Below are positions 1-9,000 of a DNA stretch of 64,000 nucleotides, in pieces. Origin of the DNA: Solihabitans fulvus. Lineage in GTDB: Bacteria > Actinomycetota > Actinomycetes > Mycobacteriales > Pseudonocardiaceae. Made by a program: the position numbers and the translations under genes. Every line of letters starts with the position of its first letter. Within the stretch, counting starts at the first letter, position 1. Under the pieces are notes generated by a model. That model made no database searches, was not told where the DNA came from, and saw nothing but the letters and a program-made list of their open reading frames with translations. The DNA lies in NCBI RefSeq assembly GCF_008386585.1, contig NZ_VUOB01000053.1, positions 1 to 64,000 of the forward strand, read 5' to 3'.

Positions 1-22
1 ATCCCAGACTGCGGTTGCCGTA

Positions 23-631
23 CTAGGCAATCGGAAAATCGAAATAGGTGTCCGGATGGGGTTCGTCTTTCAGCGTGTAGTGCCACCACTCGCAGTCGTA
101 CGAGCTGAAACCGCAGTCCTCCATGATGGATCGCAGGTGTTGACGGTTTGTCGCCGCGACTGCCGTGATTCCTGCCGCGCCGTGATGGGAGACTGGATCC
201 ATCAGATCATGGTCGCCGCCCATGGAGGCAAGTTCGTCGGTGGCCAGGTGATAGAGGGTCAGGTCGACGGTGCTGCCCCGACTGTGGCCGGACCTGGCGG
301 CCACGTATCCCCGTTCGAACATCTCGGGCCTGTCGATGTTCGGATAGTGTCGGAGCTTCGTCTGGCCGTCCTCCGGTTGCGCTGACCAGCGCAGGAAGCA
401 GTCCACGGCGCGTTGCGGGCGGTAACCGTCCCAGAGAAGCAGGCCGAAGCCGAGGGACGCGGCCTTGTCCTGCGCTCCTTGCAGGGCCGCGCACAAATCC
501 CTCGTGCCGACGATTCGGTTTGCCAGGTATCCATCCACCGGTTTGCCGGTGAAGTTGTCCCAGGTGGCGTACTTGGCGTCCCAGCGCATGCCGGGCAGAA
601 GTTCGTCCACGAAGACGAAGTCGTCGATCAT
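23..631 (-). CDS. vanX: VanX D-Ala-D-Ala dipeptidase
   Basis: Zn-dependent D,D-dipeptidase that hydrolyses D-Ala-D-Ala made by the host ligase, so that only D-Ala-D-Lac enters cell-wall precursors; acts in the cytoplasm. The 202-aa product has the normal family length. Motif SGHSRGSTVDLTL near residues 113-125 carries the zinc ligands His and Asp, and EWWHYTL near 180-186 carries the catalytic Glu and third zinc ligand His. WDGYRP, with the transition-state Arg, is also present. The ATG at 631 overlaps the vanA stop by 4 bp (ATGA), which fixes the start; a longer in-frame reading extends into vanA and is rejected. It is the last gene of a vanHAX operon at the left edge of the window. Function is secure by family and context. 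Confidence 0.96.
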   Translation of the reverse strand: MIDDFVFVDELLPGMRWDAKYATWDNFTGKPVDGYLANRIVGTRDLCAALQGAQDKAASLGFGLLLWDGYRPQRAVDCFLRWSAQPEDGQTKLRHYPNIDRPEMFERGYVAARSGHSRGSTVDLTLYHLATDELASMGGDHDLMDPVSHHGAAGITAVAATNRQHLRSIMEDCGFSSYDCEWWHYTLKDEPHPDTYFDFPIA

Positions 632-1668
632 CGGATTTTCCCGGTCAGTGCCAACGAGATGATCCGGTCGATCACGTCGGCGAGGGGCAATCCCGCGGCC
701 GCCATCATCCTCGGGTAGCGGCTGTACGAGGTCATGCCGGGCAGGGTGTTGACCTCGTTGAGGACCACGGTGCCATCTTCCGTGAGGAACATGTCCACCC
801 GCGACAGCCCCCTGCATCCCAGGGCGCGATACACGGCCTTTGCCGCCTCCTGGACGTGCGAGCGCGCCGCCGCCGAGATGTCGGCGGGAACGATGTGTGT
901 CGAGTTTTCGGAGCCGCTTTCGGGCGCGCTCTCCTGGTGGATTCTGAAAAAACCGTGCGACAGGGAAATTTGATCGACCTCGCCGGCGATCAGCTCCAGG
1001 TCGTTCCCCAGGATCGCGCATCCGATCTCGCTGCCGACGACGGCCTCCTCGATCAACACCTTCGAGTCGTACTTTCTCGCGGTCTCCACCGCGCTGTGCA
1101 GTTCTTCTTTGTGAGATACCTTGCTGACGCCGAACGAGGACCCCGAACGGGCCGGCTTCACGAAGACGGGATAGCTGAACTGGTCGGGATCGGGGTTCTC
1201 GTTCGCCGGGACGATCCGGAAATTCGGCGTCGAGATTCCCGCGCTGCTGGCGATGGCATACGTCAGTGACTTGTCCATGCACAGGGCGGAACTCTGGATG
1301 TCGCAGCCGACGTAGGGGATGCCGGAGAGTTCCAACAGGCCCTGTATCGCGCCGTCCTCGCCGAGCGTGCCGTGCAGGACGGGCAGCACGAGGTCTAGGC
1401 CGATCACCTCGTAGTGTCCCTGTTCCAGGACGAGCAGTCCGTGGACGCTTCGGTCCGGCGACAGCATGGCCGGACGGCAAGCGTCGTCCTCCCAGCCTGG
1501 GCCGGGGCCGTCGCAGAGCTTCCAGGCGCCGTCCTTCGTGATCCCGACGTAGAACGGTTCGTACTTGTCGGTGTCGAGGTTCTGTGCGACCTCCTGCGCG
1601 GACTTGACGGAGACGGGATGTTCTTCGGAAGTGCCCCCGAATACGATTCCGACCTTCAATCTATCCAT
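628..1668 (-). CDS. vanA: VanA-type D-alanine--D-lactate ligase
   Basis: ATP-grasp ligase expected to join D-Ala to D-Lac made by the adjacent VanH, giving depsipeptide precursors with low affinity for glycopeptides. The 346-aa protein has VGIVFGGTSEEHPVS at the N terminus, the ATP-grasp segment FVKPARSGSSFGV, and the C-terminal NEVNTLPGMT metal-binding motif. The omega-loop region reads EVDQISLSHGFFRIHQE; the His at about residue 238 is the position that marks D-Lac ligases, whereas D-Ala ligases carry Tyr. The start overlaps the vanH end by 8 bp and the stop overlaps vanX by 4 bp, so translation is coupled. Base use is visibly less GC-rich than in the NRPS genes, with A/T-rich runs near 930-975, which suggests separate ancestry. 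Confidence 0.96.
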   Translation of the reverse strand: MDRLKVGIVFGGTSEEHPVSVKSAQEVAQNLDTDKYEPFYVGITKDGAWKLCDGPGPGWEDDACRPAMLSPDRSVHGLLVLEQGHYEVIGLDLVLPVLHGTLGEDGAIQGLLELSGIPYVGCDIQSSALCMDKSLTYAIASSAGISTPNFRIVPANENPDPDQFSYPVFVKPARSGSSFGVSKVSHKEELHSAVETARKYDSKVLIEEAVVGSEIGCAILGNDLELIAGEVDQISLSHGFFRIHQESAPESGSENSTHIVPADISAAARSHVQEAAKAVYRALGCRGLSRVDMFLTEDGTVVLNEVNTLPGMTSYSRYPRMMAAAGLPLADVIDRIISLALTGKIR

Positions 1669-2701
1669 GCTGCTTCCCGCCTTCGAAGTTCAAGCAGTTG
1701 ATGAGACTGTTTTCGACGGTGTCGCTCAGGGCGTGGTCCGTGTAGTAGGCGGTGTGCGGGGTGACGAGCACATTCGGCAGTCTCTGTAGTTGCAACAGCG
1801 CCGTGCTTTCGATGGATTTGTTTCGGCAGTCGGCGTAGAAGATTCCCTCTTCGCCTTCGAGGACGTCCAACGCCGCGCCGCCCAGCCTGCCGCTTTCCAG
1901 TGCCGAGACGAGGGCCTCGGTGTCGAGAAGTGGGCCGCGTCCGGTGTTGATGACGAACGCGCCGTGTTTCAGCTGCGCGATACGGTGACGATTGAGGAGA
2001 TGGTGTGTGCCCGCGTTGAGCGGCGTGTGGAGCGTGACGATGTCGCTCAGCTGGAGCAGTTCGTCGAGGGGAACGTAGTCGGCGGAGTTCTGGGGGCGAC
2101 TGTCGTAGCCCAGCACCTGGCAGCCGAAGCCGCGCAGCCGGTGCATGACCGCCGCGCCGATGCGTCCTGTGCCGATGACCCCGATGGTCAGGTCGCGTAG
2201 TTCTTTCCCGCGTGCGTCGTTCAGCCTGTAGTCGTGGACGTCCGCGCGCCTGATGATGGACTGTGCGTTTCGCGCCAGCATCAGCATCAGCATCACCGTG
2301 TAGTCGGCCACGCTGTCCGGCGAATAGGCGACGTTCTCAACGGAAATGCCCACGCTCTCCGCGTATGCCACGTCGACGTGGTTGTATCCGATGCTTCGCG
2401 TGGAGATGTACGCAACGCCCACCCGGCTGAGCACGAGAAGGGTGGGGTTGGTGATCTGGGTCTTGTGGTCAACGCTGACGCATCGATTTCCGCGTGCCAG
2501 GTCGACGTTGGCCTCGGATACCGCGGCCTCGGTGATGGTCGGCAGGACGCCACAGCGAGGCGCCATCTCCCGGAACAAGGCTGCCTCGTCCCGTCCGCAT
2601 CCATAGATCGTGATTCCCGTTGTCGGGACGACCGAAGGGGACGAGGGCGTCAGCGACCGGGCGCGGCGGGCCGCCGTTCGTGCTGGTTCGCTGTAGGGCA
2701 T
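1661..2701 (-). CDS. vanH: VanH D-lactate dehydrogenase
   Basis: NAD(P)H-dependent 2-hydroxyacid dehydrogenase that reduces pyruvate to D-lactate for VanA. The 346-aa product carries the Rossmann motif GVIGTGRIG near residue 170, the substrate/catalytic segment VINTGRGPLLDTEAL, and TPHTAYYTDHA with the catalytic His. The block SVENVAYSPDSVADYTVMLM is characteristic of VanH. The first homologous residues (GITIYGCGRDEA) start about 28 residues in; no internal ATG or GTG lies between, so the ATG at 2701 is kept although the N terminus is longer than usual and the ribosome-binding site is weak. It is the first gene of vanHAX. Upstream are direct repeats that could be a VanR-type box and a hairpin that separates it from the P450 gene. 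Confidence 0.94.
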   Translation of the reverse strand: MPYSEPARTAARRARSLTPSSPSVVPTTGITIYGCGRDEAALFREMAPRCGVLPTITEAAVSEANVDLARGNRCVSVDHKTQITNPTLLVLSRVGVAYISTRSIGYNHVDVAYAESVGISVENVAYSPDSVADYTVMLMLMLARNAQSIIRRADVHDYRLNDARGKELRDLTIGVIGTGRIGAAVMHRLRGFGCQVLGYDSRPQNSADYVPLDELLQLSDIVTLHTPLNAGTHHLLNRHRIAQLKHGAFVINTGRGPLLDTEALVSALESGRLGGAALDVLEGEEGIFYADCRNKSIESTALLQLQRLPNVLVTPHTAYYTDHALSDTVENSLINCLNFEGGKQHG

Positions 2702-2750
2702 GCCGCCAAGTCAAACCAGCGCGGTGTTGCCGGCACGTATCTGGTTCTCG

Positions 2751-2774
2751 ATATGCCGACAATATGTTACCGAC
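2751..2774 (-). promoter_or_regulatory. Possible response-regulator direct repeats upstream of vanH
   Basis: Two direct repeats, ATATGCCGAC at 2751-2760 and ATATGTTACCGAC at 2762-2774, lie 50-73 bp upstream of the vanH ATG. Tandem half-sites about one helical turn apart are typical of OmpR/PhoB-family regulators such as VanR. No vanRS genes are in the window, so this is inference from position and form only. Confidence 0.35.
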
Positions 2775-2806
2775 GGGTAACGCGCGCGCGAGAGCGCGCG
2801 TTACCC
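2775..2806 (-). terminator. Hairpin terminator between P450 gene and vanH
   Basis: A perfect 13-bp stem (GGGTAACGCGCGC at 2775-2787 paired with 2794-2806) with a 6-nt loop lies 6 bp past the P450 stop codon. It probably ends the NRPS-operon transcript, so vanHAX would need its own promoter in the remaining 70 bp. There is no long U run, as is usual in actinomycetes. Confidence 0.7.
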
Positions 2807-2812
2807 GCTGCG

Positions 2813-4030
2813 TCAGACCGTGCGCGTCGGCGTGAAGGACATCGGCAGCGCGGCCACTCCCCGGATGAAGTTCGACGCCAGCCTCGGCACCGGCCCGGTC
2901 ACCTCGAAGGACTCCGCCTGCGCGCGAAGCTCGGACAGCAGCGCCTGGATCTCCGCCCTGGCCAACTGCGCGCCGAGACAGAAGTGCGGGCCGAAGCCGA
3001 AGGTGACATGGCGGTTGGGGTCCCGGGACAGGGCGAAACTGTCGGGCTCCTCGAACGCCTCCTGGTCGAAGTTGGCCGAGGCGCACCACAACGTCACGGC
3101 GTCGCCTGCCGCGATCGGTTGCCCGCCAAGCTCGGTGTCCACGGTCGCCCTGCGCCCGACGTGCGCGACCGGCGTCGTCCAGCGCAGGATCTCCTCGGTG
3201 GCCGGCCCGACCAGCGCGGCGTCGGCCAGCAGCCGCCGCCACTGGGCGGGGTGCTCGGCCAACGCGAGCAGGCCGCCCGCCATCGACAGCCGCGCGGTCT
3301 CGTCGCCGCCGATGATCAGGTTGTAGCAGTTGAAGAGGACCTCCTCCTCGGTCACCGGACGCCCGTCGACCGTGCCGCCCACCAGCAGGCTGATCACGTC
3401 GCTGCCCGGTGCCTCCCGCCGCCGCGCCGCGAGCCGCAGGTAGTACTGCATGATCTCGCTGCGCGCGATCCGCACCTCGATCGACGCCTCCTCGGTGTGC
3501 TCGCCGAGCATCGCGCCGTTGGTCAGCTCGAGCACCCGCGCGCGGTCGGCCGCCGGGACGCCGAGCAGCTCGCAGATCGCCCGCAGCGGGACCTGGGCGG
3601 CGACCTCGGCGACGAAGTCGCCGCCGCCGCGAGCCACGAGCTCCGCGAGCAGATCGCGCGTCGAGCGGGCGATCGAGGCGGTGACGGGACCGAGCTGGCG
3701 CGGCCCGAAACCGCTCATCAGCAGGCTCCGCAACGCGAGGTGCCTCGGCCCGTCGGTGACTACGAGCATCTTGCCCGCGCCGTCGTCGCTCCCCTTGAGC
3801 AGGGTGGCGAGCATGTTGCCGCCCTGCGAGGAGAAGGTGCGGGTGTCGCGCAGGGCGCGCTGCACGTCGGTGTGCCGGGTGACCACCCAGAATCCGGGCA
3901 CGGCCGCGCCGAGCGCCGGGTCGACGGGCTGCCACCGCACCGGCTCGTCGCGGCGCAGATCCCGCCAGACCCCGCGCAGGTCCTGTTCGGCGTGCAGGCG
4001 CGGATCGAGCAGGTCGACGGGGACCGTCAT
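2813..4030 (-). CDS. Cytochrome P450 of the NRPS operon
   Basis: Bacterial class I P450, 405 aa, expected to hydroxylate or otherwise oxidise the peptide or a carrier-bound amino acid; redox partners are not in the window. The I-helix motif is GGDET, the K-helix ExxR is in EEILRW, and the heme-binding loop is FGFGPHFCLG with the Cys ligand near residue 349. Its ATG overlaps the stop of the KS-carrier gene (ATGA), so the two are translated together and may act together. It is the last gene of the operon. It is a single P450, unlike the three or four Oxy enzymes of glycopeptide clusters. Whether it acts as a beta-hydroxylase on a T domain or as a tailoring enzyme cannot be told from sequence. 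Confidence 0.93.
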   Translation of the reverse strand: MTVPVDLLDPRLHAEQDLRGVWRDLRRDEPVRWQPVDPALGAAVPGFWVVTRHTDVQRALRDTRTFSSQGGNMLATLLKGSDDGAGKMLVVTDGPRHLALRSLLMSGFGPRQLGPVTASIARSTRDLLAELVARGGGDFVAEVAAQVPLRAICELLGVPAADRARVLELTNGAMLGEHTEEASIEVRIARSEIMQYYLRLAARRREAPGSDVISLLVGGTVDGRPVTEEEVLFNCYNLIIGGDETARLSMAGGLLALAEHPAQWRRLLADAALVGPATEEILRWTTPVAHVGRRATVDTELGGQPIAAGDAVTLWCASANFDQEAFEEPDSFALSRDPNRHVTFGFGPHFCLGAQLARAEIQALLSELRAQAESFEVTGPVPRLASNFIRGVAALPMSFTPTRTV

Positions 4031-6021
4031 GCGCCAGCCTCCGCCTCGAACTCGTCCAGCAGCGAGGCGAGCGAGTCGTCCGGGGACGCGGCGGCGACGA
4101 TGCGCGCCGCCAGCTCCGCGAGCGTGAGCTGCTCAAGGAACAGCTCGATGGACACGTCGATGCCGAACTCGTCGCTCAGCCGCCCGACCAGCAGCACCGC
4201 CGTGAGCGAGTCGCCGCCCGCCGCGAAGTACGTCTGGTCGAGAGCGGCCGGGCCGTCCAGGTCGAGGGCCTCGCGCAGCAGCACGCCGACGGCCGCCTCG
4301 GTGTCGATGTCCTGTCGTGCGGCGGTTTCCTCGGGCGCTTGGGCGCGGGTGATGGACAGCGCGCCGTGGCTCGCGCCGGCGAACGGGTAGGTCGGCACGC
4401 GCACCCGGCGCGCGCCGGGAACGGCGGGCCAGTCCACGTCCTCGCCGGCCAGCCACGCCTCGCCAAGCGGGTGCGTCACCCGCCGGCCGGTCCGCAGCTG
4501 CGTGACCGCGTCCGCGCGGTCGGCGGCCACGACGTAGCCGCGCACCGGTAGGGGAGTGCGCCCGGCGTGCAGGGTGTGCGCCACCTCGGCGATGTCCGGC
4601 CCGTCCCCGGTCGACAGCGCGTCCGCCATGGCGCTGGTGAGCGCGGCGAGTTGGGCTTCGGTGCGGGCGGACAGCGGCAGGACCTCGGCGTCGGCCCGGC
4701 GGGCGGCCGCGGGCCTCGGCGGCGCCTCGGCGAGGACCAGGTGCACGTTCGTGCCCCCGATGCCCACCGAGGTCACGCCCGCCAGCCTCGGGCCGTCCGC
4801 GGGCCGAGGCCAGTCGGCGCGCTCGTCGACCAGCCGGAAGGGCGTGGACCCCGACTGCAACTCGGGGTTGGCGTTGGTGACGTTGACGGTCGGCACCAGC
4901 GTGCCGTGCTCCACCATCAGCACGGACTTGATGAGCGCGGCGATCCCGGCCGCCGCGTCCAGGTGTCCGATGTTGGACTTGACCGAGCCGAGACCGACCT
5001 CGCGCGCGTCGCGGAACGCGGCCGTCGCCGCCGCCAGCTCGATCCGGTCGCCGAGCTGGGTGCCCGTGCCGTGCGCTTCCAGGTACTGGGCCGAGGCCGG
5101 ATCGAGCCCGGCGGCGCCCCACGCCTCCACGATCGCCGCGGTCTGCTGGTCGACACCGGGCGCGGTGAAGCCGACCTTGGTCGCGCCGTCGTTGGTGACG
5201 GCCGTCCCCCGGATCACCGCCCGCACCGGATCGCCGTCCGCGAGCGCGTCGGCCAACCGCCGCAACACCACCACGCCGACGCCGTTGCCCGGCACCGTGC
5301 CTGCCGCCTTCTCGTCGAACGGCCGGCAGCGGCCGTCCGGCGAGAAGATCCCGCCGTCGGTGTAGAGATATCCGTTCCTGCGCACCGAATCCACGGCCAC
5401 CCCGCCGGCGAGCGCCGCGTCGCACTCGCCGAGCAACAGCGCCTGCGCCGCGAGGTGCACCGCGGTGAGCGAGGTCGAGCAGGCCGTCTGCACGGTCATG
5501 CTCGGCCCGTCGAGCCCGAGCCGGTAGGACACCCAGGGCGCCAGGAACTCCCGGTCGGTGAGGATCCGCACCTGCATCGCGCCGATCGTCGCGGCCAGCC
5601 TCGGGTCGGTCGCGGCGGCGAACATGTGCTCGGTCGGGGAGCCGCCGACGTACACGCCGGTGCGCGCGGGCCCGCGCAACGGGTCGTAGCCGGCGTCCTC
5701 CAGCGCGGACCACGCGGTTTCCAGCAGCAGCCGGTGTTGCGGGTCCAGGGCGGCGGCCTCGGTGCGGTTGAAGCCGAACAGCTCGGCCTCGAAGCGGTCC
5801 GCGTCCGCGAGGAATCCCTTGGCTGGCACGTGGTTCGCGTGCCCGATCGCCTGCTCGTCCGCGCCGTCGGCGAGCAGCTCCGCCGAGGTGAACTCGGCGA
5901 TGGAGCAGACGCCGTCGCGCAGGTTCGTCCAGTACTCGGCCAGATTGCGCGCGCCGGGGAAGCGTCCGCTCATCCCCACGACCGCGATCGCGCCGTCCTG
6001 GCCATCGGTCGCCTCGGTCAT
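4027..6021 (-). CDS. AT-less PKS protein: ketosynthase plus carrier protein
   Basis: 664-aa polyketide synthase unit. The KS domain (about residues 10-430) keeps the active-site Cys in TACSTS (about 179), His in EAHGTGT (about 318) and His in KSNIGHL (about 352), so it should be able to condense. After the KS comes a KS-to-AT linker-like segment (PLSARTEAQL). The sequence then jumps, with no acyltransferase GHS motif, to the post-AT linker signature VPTYPFAG near residue 505. A carrier domain follows with GGDSL (Ser about 602). The AT therefore looks excised. No KR, DH or ER is present. Loading would need an AT in trans (none in the window) or the KS may transfer rather than extend. It overlaps the upstream C-A-T NRPS and the downstream P450 by 4 bp each. 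Confidence 0.9.
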   Translation of the reverse strand: MTEATDGQDGAIAVVGMSGRFPGARNLAEYWTNLRDGVCSIAEFTSAELLADGADEQAIGHANHVPAKGFLADADRFEAELFGFNRTEAAALDPQHRLLLETAWSALEDAGYDPLRGPARTGVYVGGSPTEHMFAAATDPRLAATIGAMQVRILTDREFLAPWVSYRLGLDGPSMTVQTACSTSLTAVHLAAQALLLGECDAALAGGVAVDSVRRNGYLYTDGGIFSPDGRCRPFDEKAAGTVPGNGVGVVVLRRLADALADGDPVRAVIRGTAVTNDGATKVGFTAPGVDQQTAAIVEAWGAAGLDPASAQYLEAHGTGTQLGDRIELAAATAAFRDAREVGLGSVKSNIGHLDAAAGIAALIKSVLMVEHGTLVPTVNVTNANPELQSGSTPFRLVDERADWPRPADGPRLAGVTSVGIGGTNVHLVLAEAPPRPAAARRADAEVLPLSARTEAQLAALTSAMADALSTGDGPDIAEVAHTLHAGRTPLPVRGYVVAADRADAVTQLRTGRRVTHPLGEAWLAGEDVDWPAVPGARRVRVPTYPFAGASHGALSITRAQAPEETAARQDIDTEAAVGVLLREALDLDGPAALDQTYFAAGGDSLTAVLLVGRLSDEFGIDVSIELFLEQLTLAELAARIVAAASPDDSLASLLDEFEAEAGA

Positions 6022-9000
6022 CGTTCGGTGCCCTTCCGGTTGCGGAGCCGTTGCGCGGCGGCCAGCCGGGTGCGGCGGTCGCCGCCTCGCCGGTCCGCTG
6101 CCGACGCGGTGGTGTCGGCGGCGGACCGGGAGCGGTCGAGGTGCGCGGCGAGCGCGGTGACGGTGGGATGGCGGAACAGGTCGACCAGGGACACGGTGTC
6201 CTCGTCGTACCGCTCCCGCAGCGCGGCCAGCACGGCGAGCAGCCGTACCGAGTTGCCGCCGAGATCGAAGAAGTTGTCGTGCACGCCGACGCGATCGACG
6301 GTCAGCACCCGCGCCCAGACCTCCGCGACCGCCGTCTCGGTCCCGCTCACCGGCGCGGTGTAGGCCAGCGGCAACGCGGGCCGCAGGGCAGGCGGTTCGG
6401 GCAGCAGCGCGCGGTCGATCTTGCCGGACCGGTTGAGCGGCAGTTCGTCAAGGCGGACAAAGACATCCGGCACCATGTAGCCGGGCAGCCGGTCGGCAAG
6501 GTCGGCGCGCAGTTCCTCGTCCGAGGCCGTGCCGACGGTGTAGGCGACCAGCCGCTGCTCGCCGCCGGTGCCGTGCACGGCGGCTGCGGCGACGGAGACA
6601 CCGGGAACGGCCGCGAGCAGCGTCTCGACCTCGCCGAGTTCGATGCGGAAGCCGCGCAGCTTGACCTGGGAGTCGGTGCGCCCCAAGTAGTGCAGCACGC
6701 CGTCCGCGTCGATCCGGCCGAGGTCGCCGGTGCGGTACATCCGCGTGCCCGGCGCGCCGTGCGGGTCCGCAGTGAACCGCTCGGAGGTCATGCCGGGCTG
6801 CCCGATGTAGCCGCGCGCCAGCGACGCGCCGGCGAGATAGATCTCGCCGGTGACACCGACCGGCACGGTGCGCAGCCGCCCGTCGAGCACGTAGGTCCTT
6901 GCGCCGGGCACCGCGTGGCCGATGGGCACCTGTTCGCCTGGCAGGAGATCGGCCGTGGTGGCGTAGACGGTGGCCTCGCTGGGGCCGTACGCGTTGACGA
7001 TGCGCCGCCCCGGCGCGCTGAGCCGCTCGACCAGCTCCGGCGGGCACGCCTCGCCGCCGACCGCGAGCGTGCGCAGGTGCGGCAGCGCGCCGCCGGCGTC
7101 GGCCGGCAGCAGCATCGCCGCGGCGGGCGGCAGGAACGCGTAGGTGATCGCGGAGTCCCGCAGCCGCGCGAAGAGCGCGTCGCCGAGCCGCTCGTGCTCC
7201 TGCGCGATGTGCAGCTCCGCGCCGGCGACCCAGGGGAAGAACAGGTCGGACACGGCCACGTCGAACCCGAACGACACGAACTGGAGGACGCGATCGTCGG
7301 CGGTCACGGGAAAGGCGGGCCGCACGGCGACGGCGAGGTTGGCCAGCGCGCGATGCTCGACGGCCACGCCCTTCGGCACACCGGTGGACCCGGAGGTGTA
7401 GAGGACGTAGGCGAGGTCGCGGGGTCTGGGCGAGTGCCGAGGCGCTTCGGGCACCGCCGAGTCGCCCAGCGGCAGCGTGAGCACGGCGACCCCGAGGCCG
7501 GCCGCCTTCGTCGAGGTCTCGGCGGAGGTCAGCAGCAGCGACATGCCGGAGTCGCGCACCATGTACGCGAGGCGCGCCTCGGGATGCGCCGGGTCGAGCG
7601 GCACGTACGCGCCGCCGGCCCGCAGCACGCCCAGCGCCGCGATCCCCATGTCCGCCGAGCGCGGCAGCAGCAGGCCGACCTGGACGCCGGGGCGCACCCC
7701 GTCCGCGCGCAGCCTGGCCGCCAGCGCGTCGGCGCGAGCGAGCAGTTCGCGGTAGCTGAGCCGGACCTCGCCGCAGACCAGCGCGGTCGCGTCGGGACGC
7801 TCGATCGCCTGTGCCGCAACCAGTTCCGGTACGAGCCGGTCGACCGGGGCGGCCAGCGCGGTGCGGTCAGTCGCGGCCAGCACGCCAGCGCGGTCGTCGG
7901 CGGGCACCAGGTCGGCCGAGGACAGCAGCAGGTCGGGGTCGGCGAGCACCCCGTCGAGCAGCGTCTCGAACCCCCGCCGCCAGGCGCGCACGGTCGCCGC
8001 GTCGAACAGCTCACTGCGGTAGATGAGGTGTGCCACCAGGTCGGAGCCCCACCGCTCGGCGTGCAGGTGCAGGTCGAACTTGGCGGTCTCCAGGTCGAGT
8101 TCGGCGCGGCGCACGTCCGCGCCGGCCAGTCGCAGCGCGAGGTCGGTGTCGTCGTCGTAGGCGAACACCACCTGCACCACCGGGTCGTGGCTCGTCTCGC
8201 GGGCCGGCGCGACCGCGTCGACGACCGCCTCGAACGGCGCGTCCTGGTACGGCCCCGCCGCGCGCAACCGGTCCCGCAGGCGGCCGACCAGGTCGCCGAA
8301 CGACGGGTCGCCCGAGAGGTCCACCCGCAGCGCGAGGGTGTTGGTCAGCATGCCGACCATCTCCTGGAGTTCGGCGCGATCCCGGCCGGACACCGGGAAG
8401 CCGACCACCAGGTCCTCGCGGCCGGACAGCCTGCCGAGGAACGCGGCGTACGCGGCGAACAGCGTCATGAACGGCGTTGCGCCCCTGCTGCGGGCCGCCT
8501 CCATCAGCCGCTCGCGCACCTCGGGGCCGAGCACGAAGCGTTCCGTGCCGCCGGCCGAGGACCGCACCGCGGGCCGGGGGCGGGCCAGCGGCAGCGGCAC
8601 CGTCTCCGGCGCGCCGCGCAGCTGCTCGGCCCAGTGCGCGACGGCCGGCCCGTACTCGCCGCGCGCGAGCCGTTCCCGTTGCCAGGCCGCGTAGTCCGGG
8701 TACTGGAGCGGCAGCTCCGGCGGCTCGTACGGGAGCCCCCGCAGCGCCGCCTCGTAGGCCGAGGCGAGGCCGCCGAGGATCACCTGGAGGGACCAGCCGT
8801 CGCAGATCAGGTGGTGCGCGACGAGCAGCACGCGGTGCGAGGCGTCGTCGACGGCGTACACCGTGCCGCGCAACAGGGGCCCGGTGGCCGTGTCGAACGG
8901 CCGGCAGGCCTCGGCGCGCATCCGCGCGTCCACCTCGCCGACCTGGACCCCCGTCTCCAGCCGGACGTCGGCGCGCCCGCCTGCCGAGACGAGCTGGACC

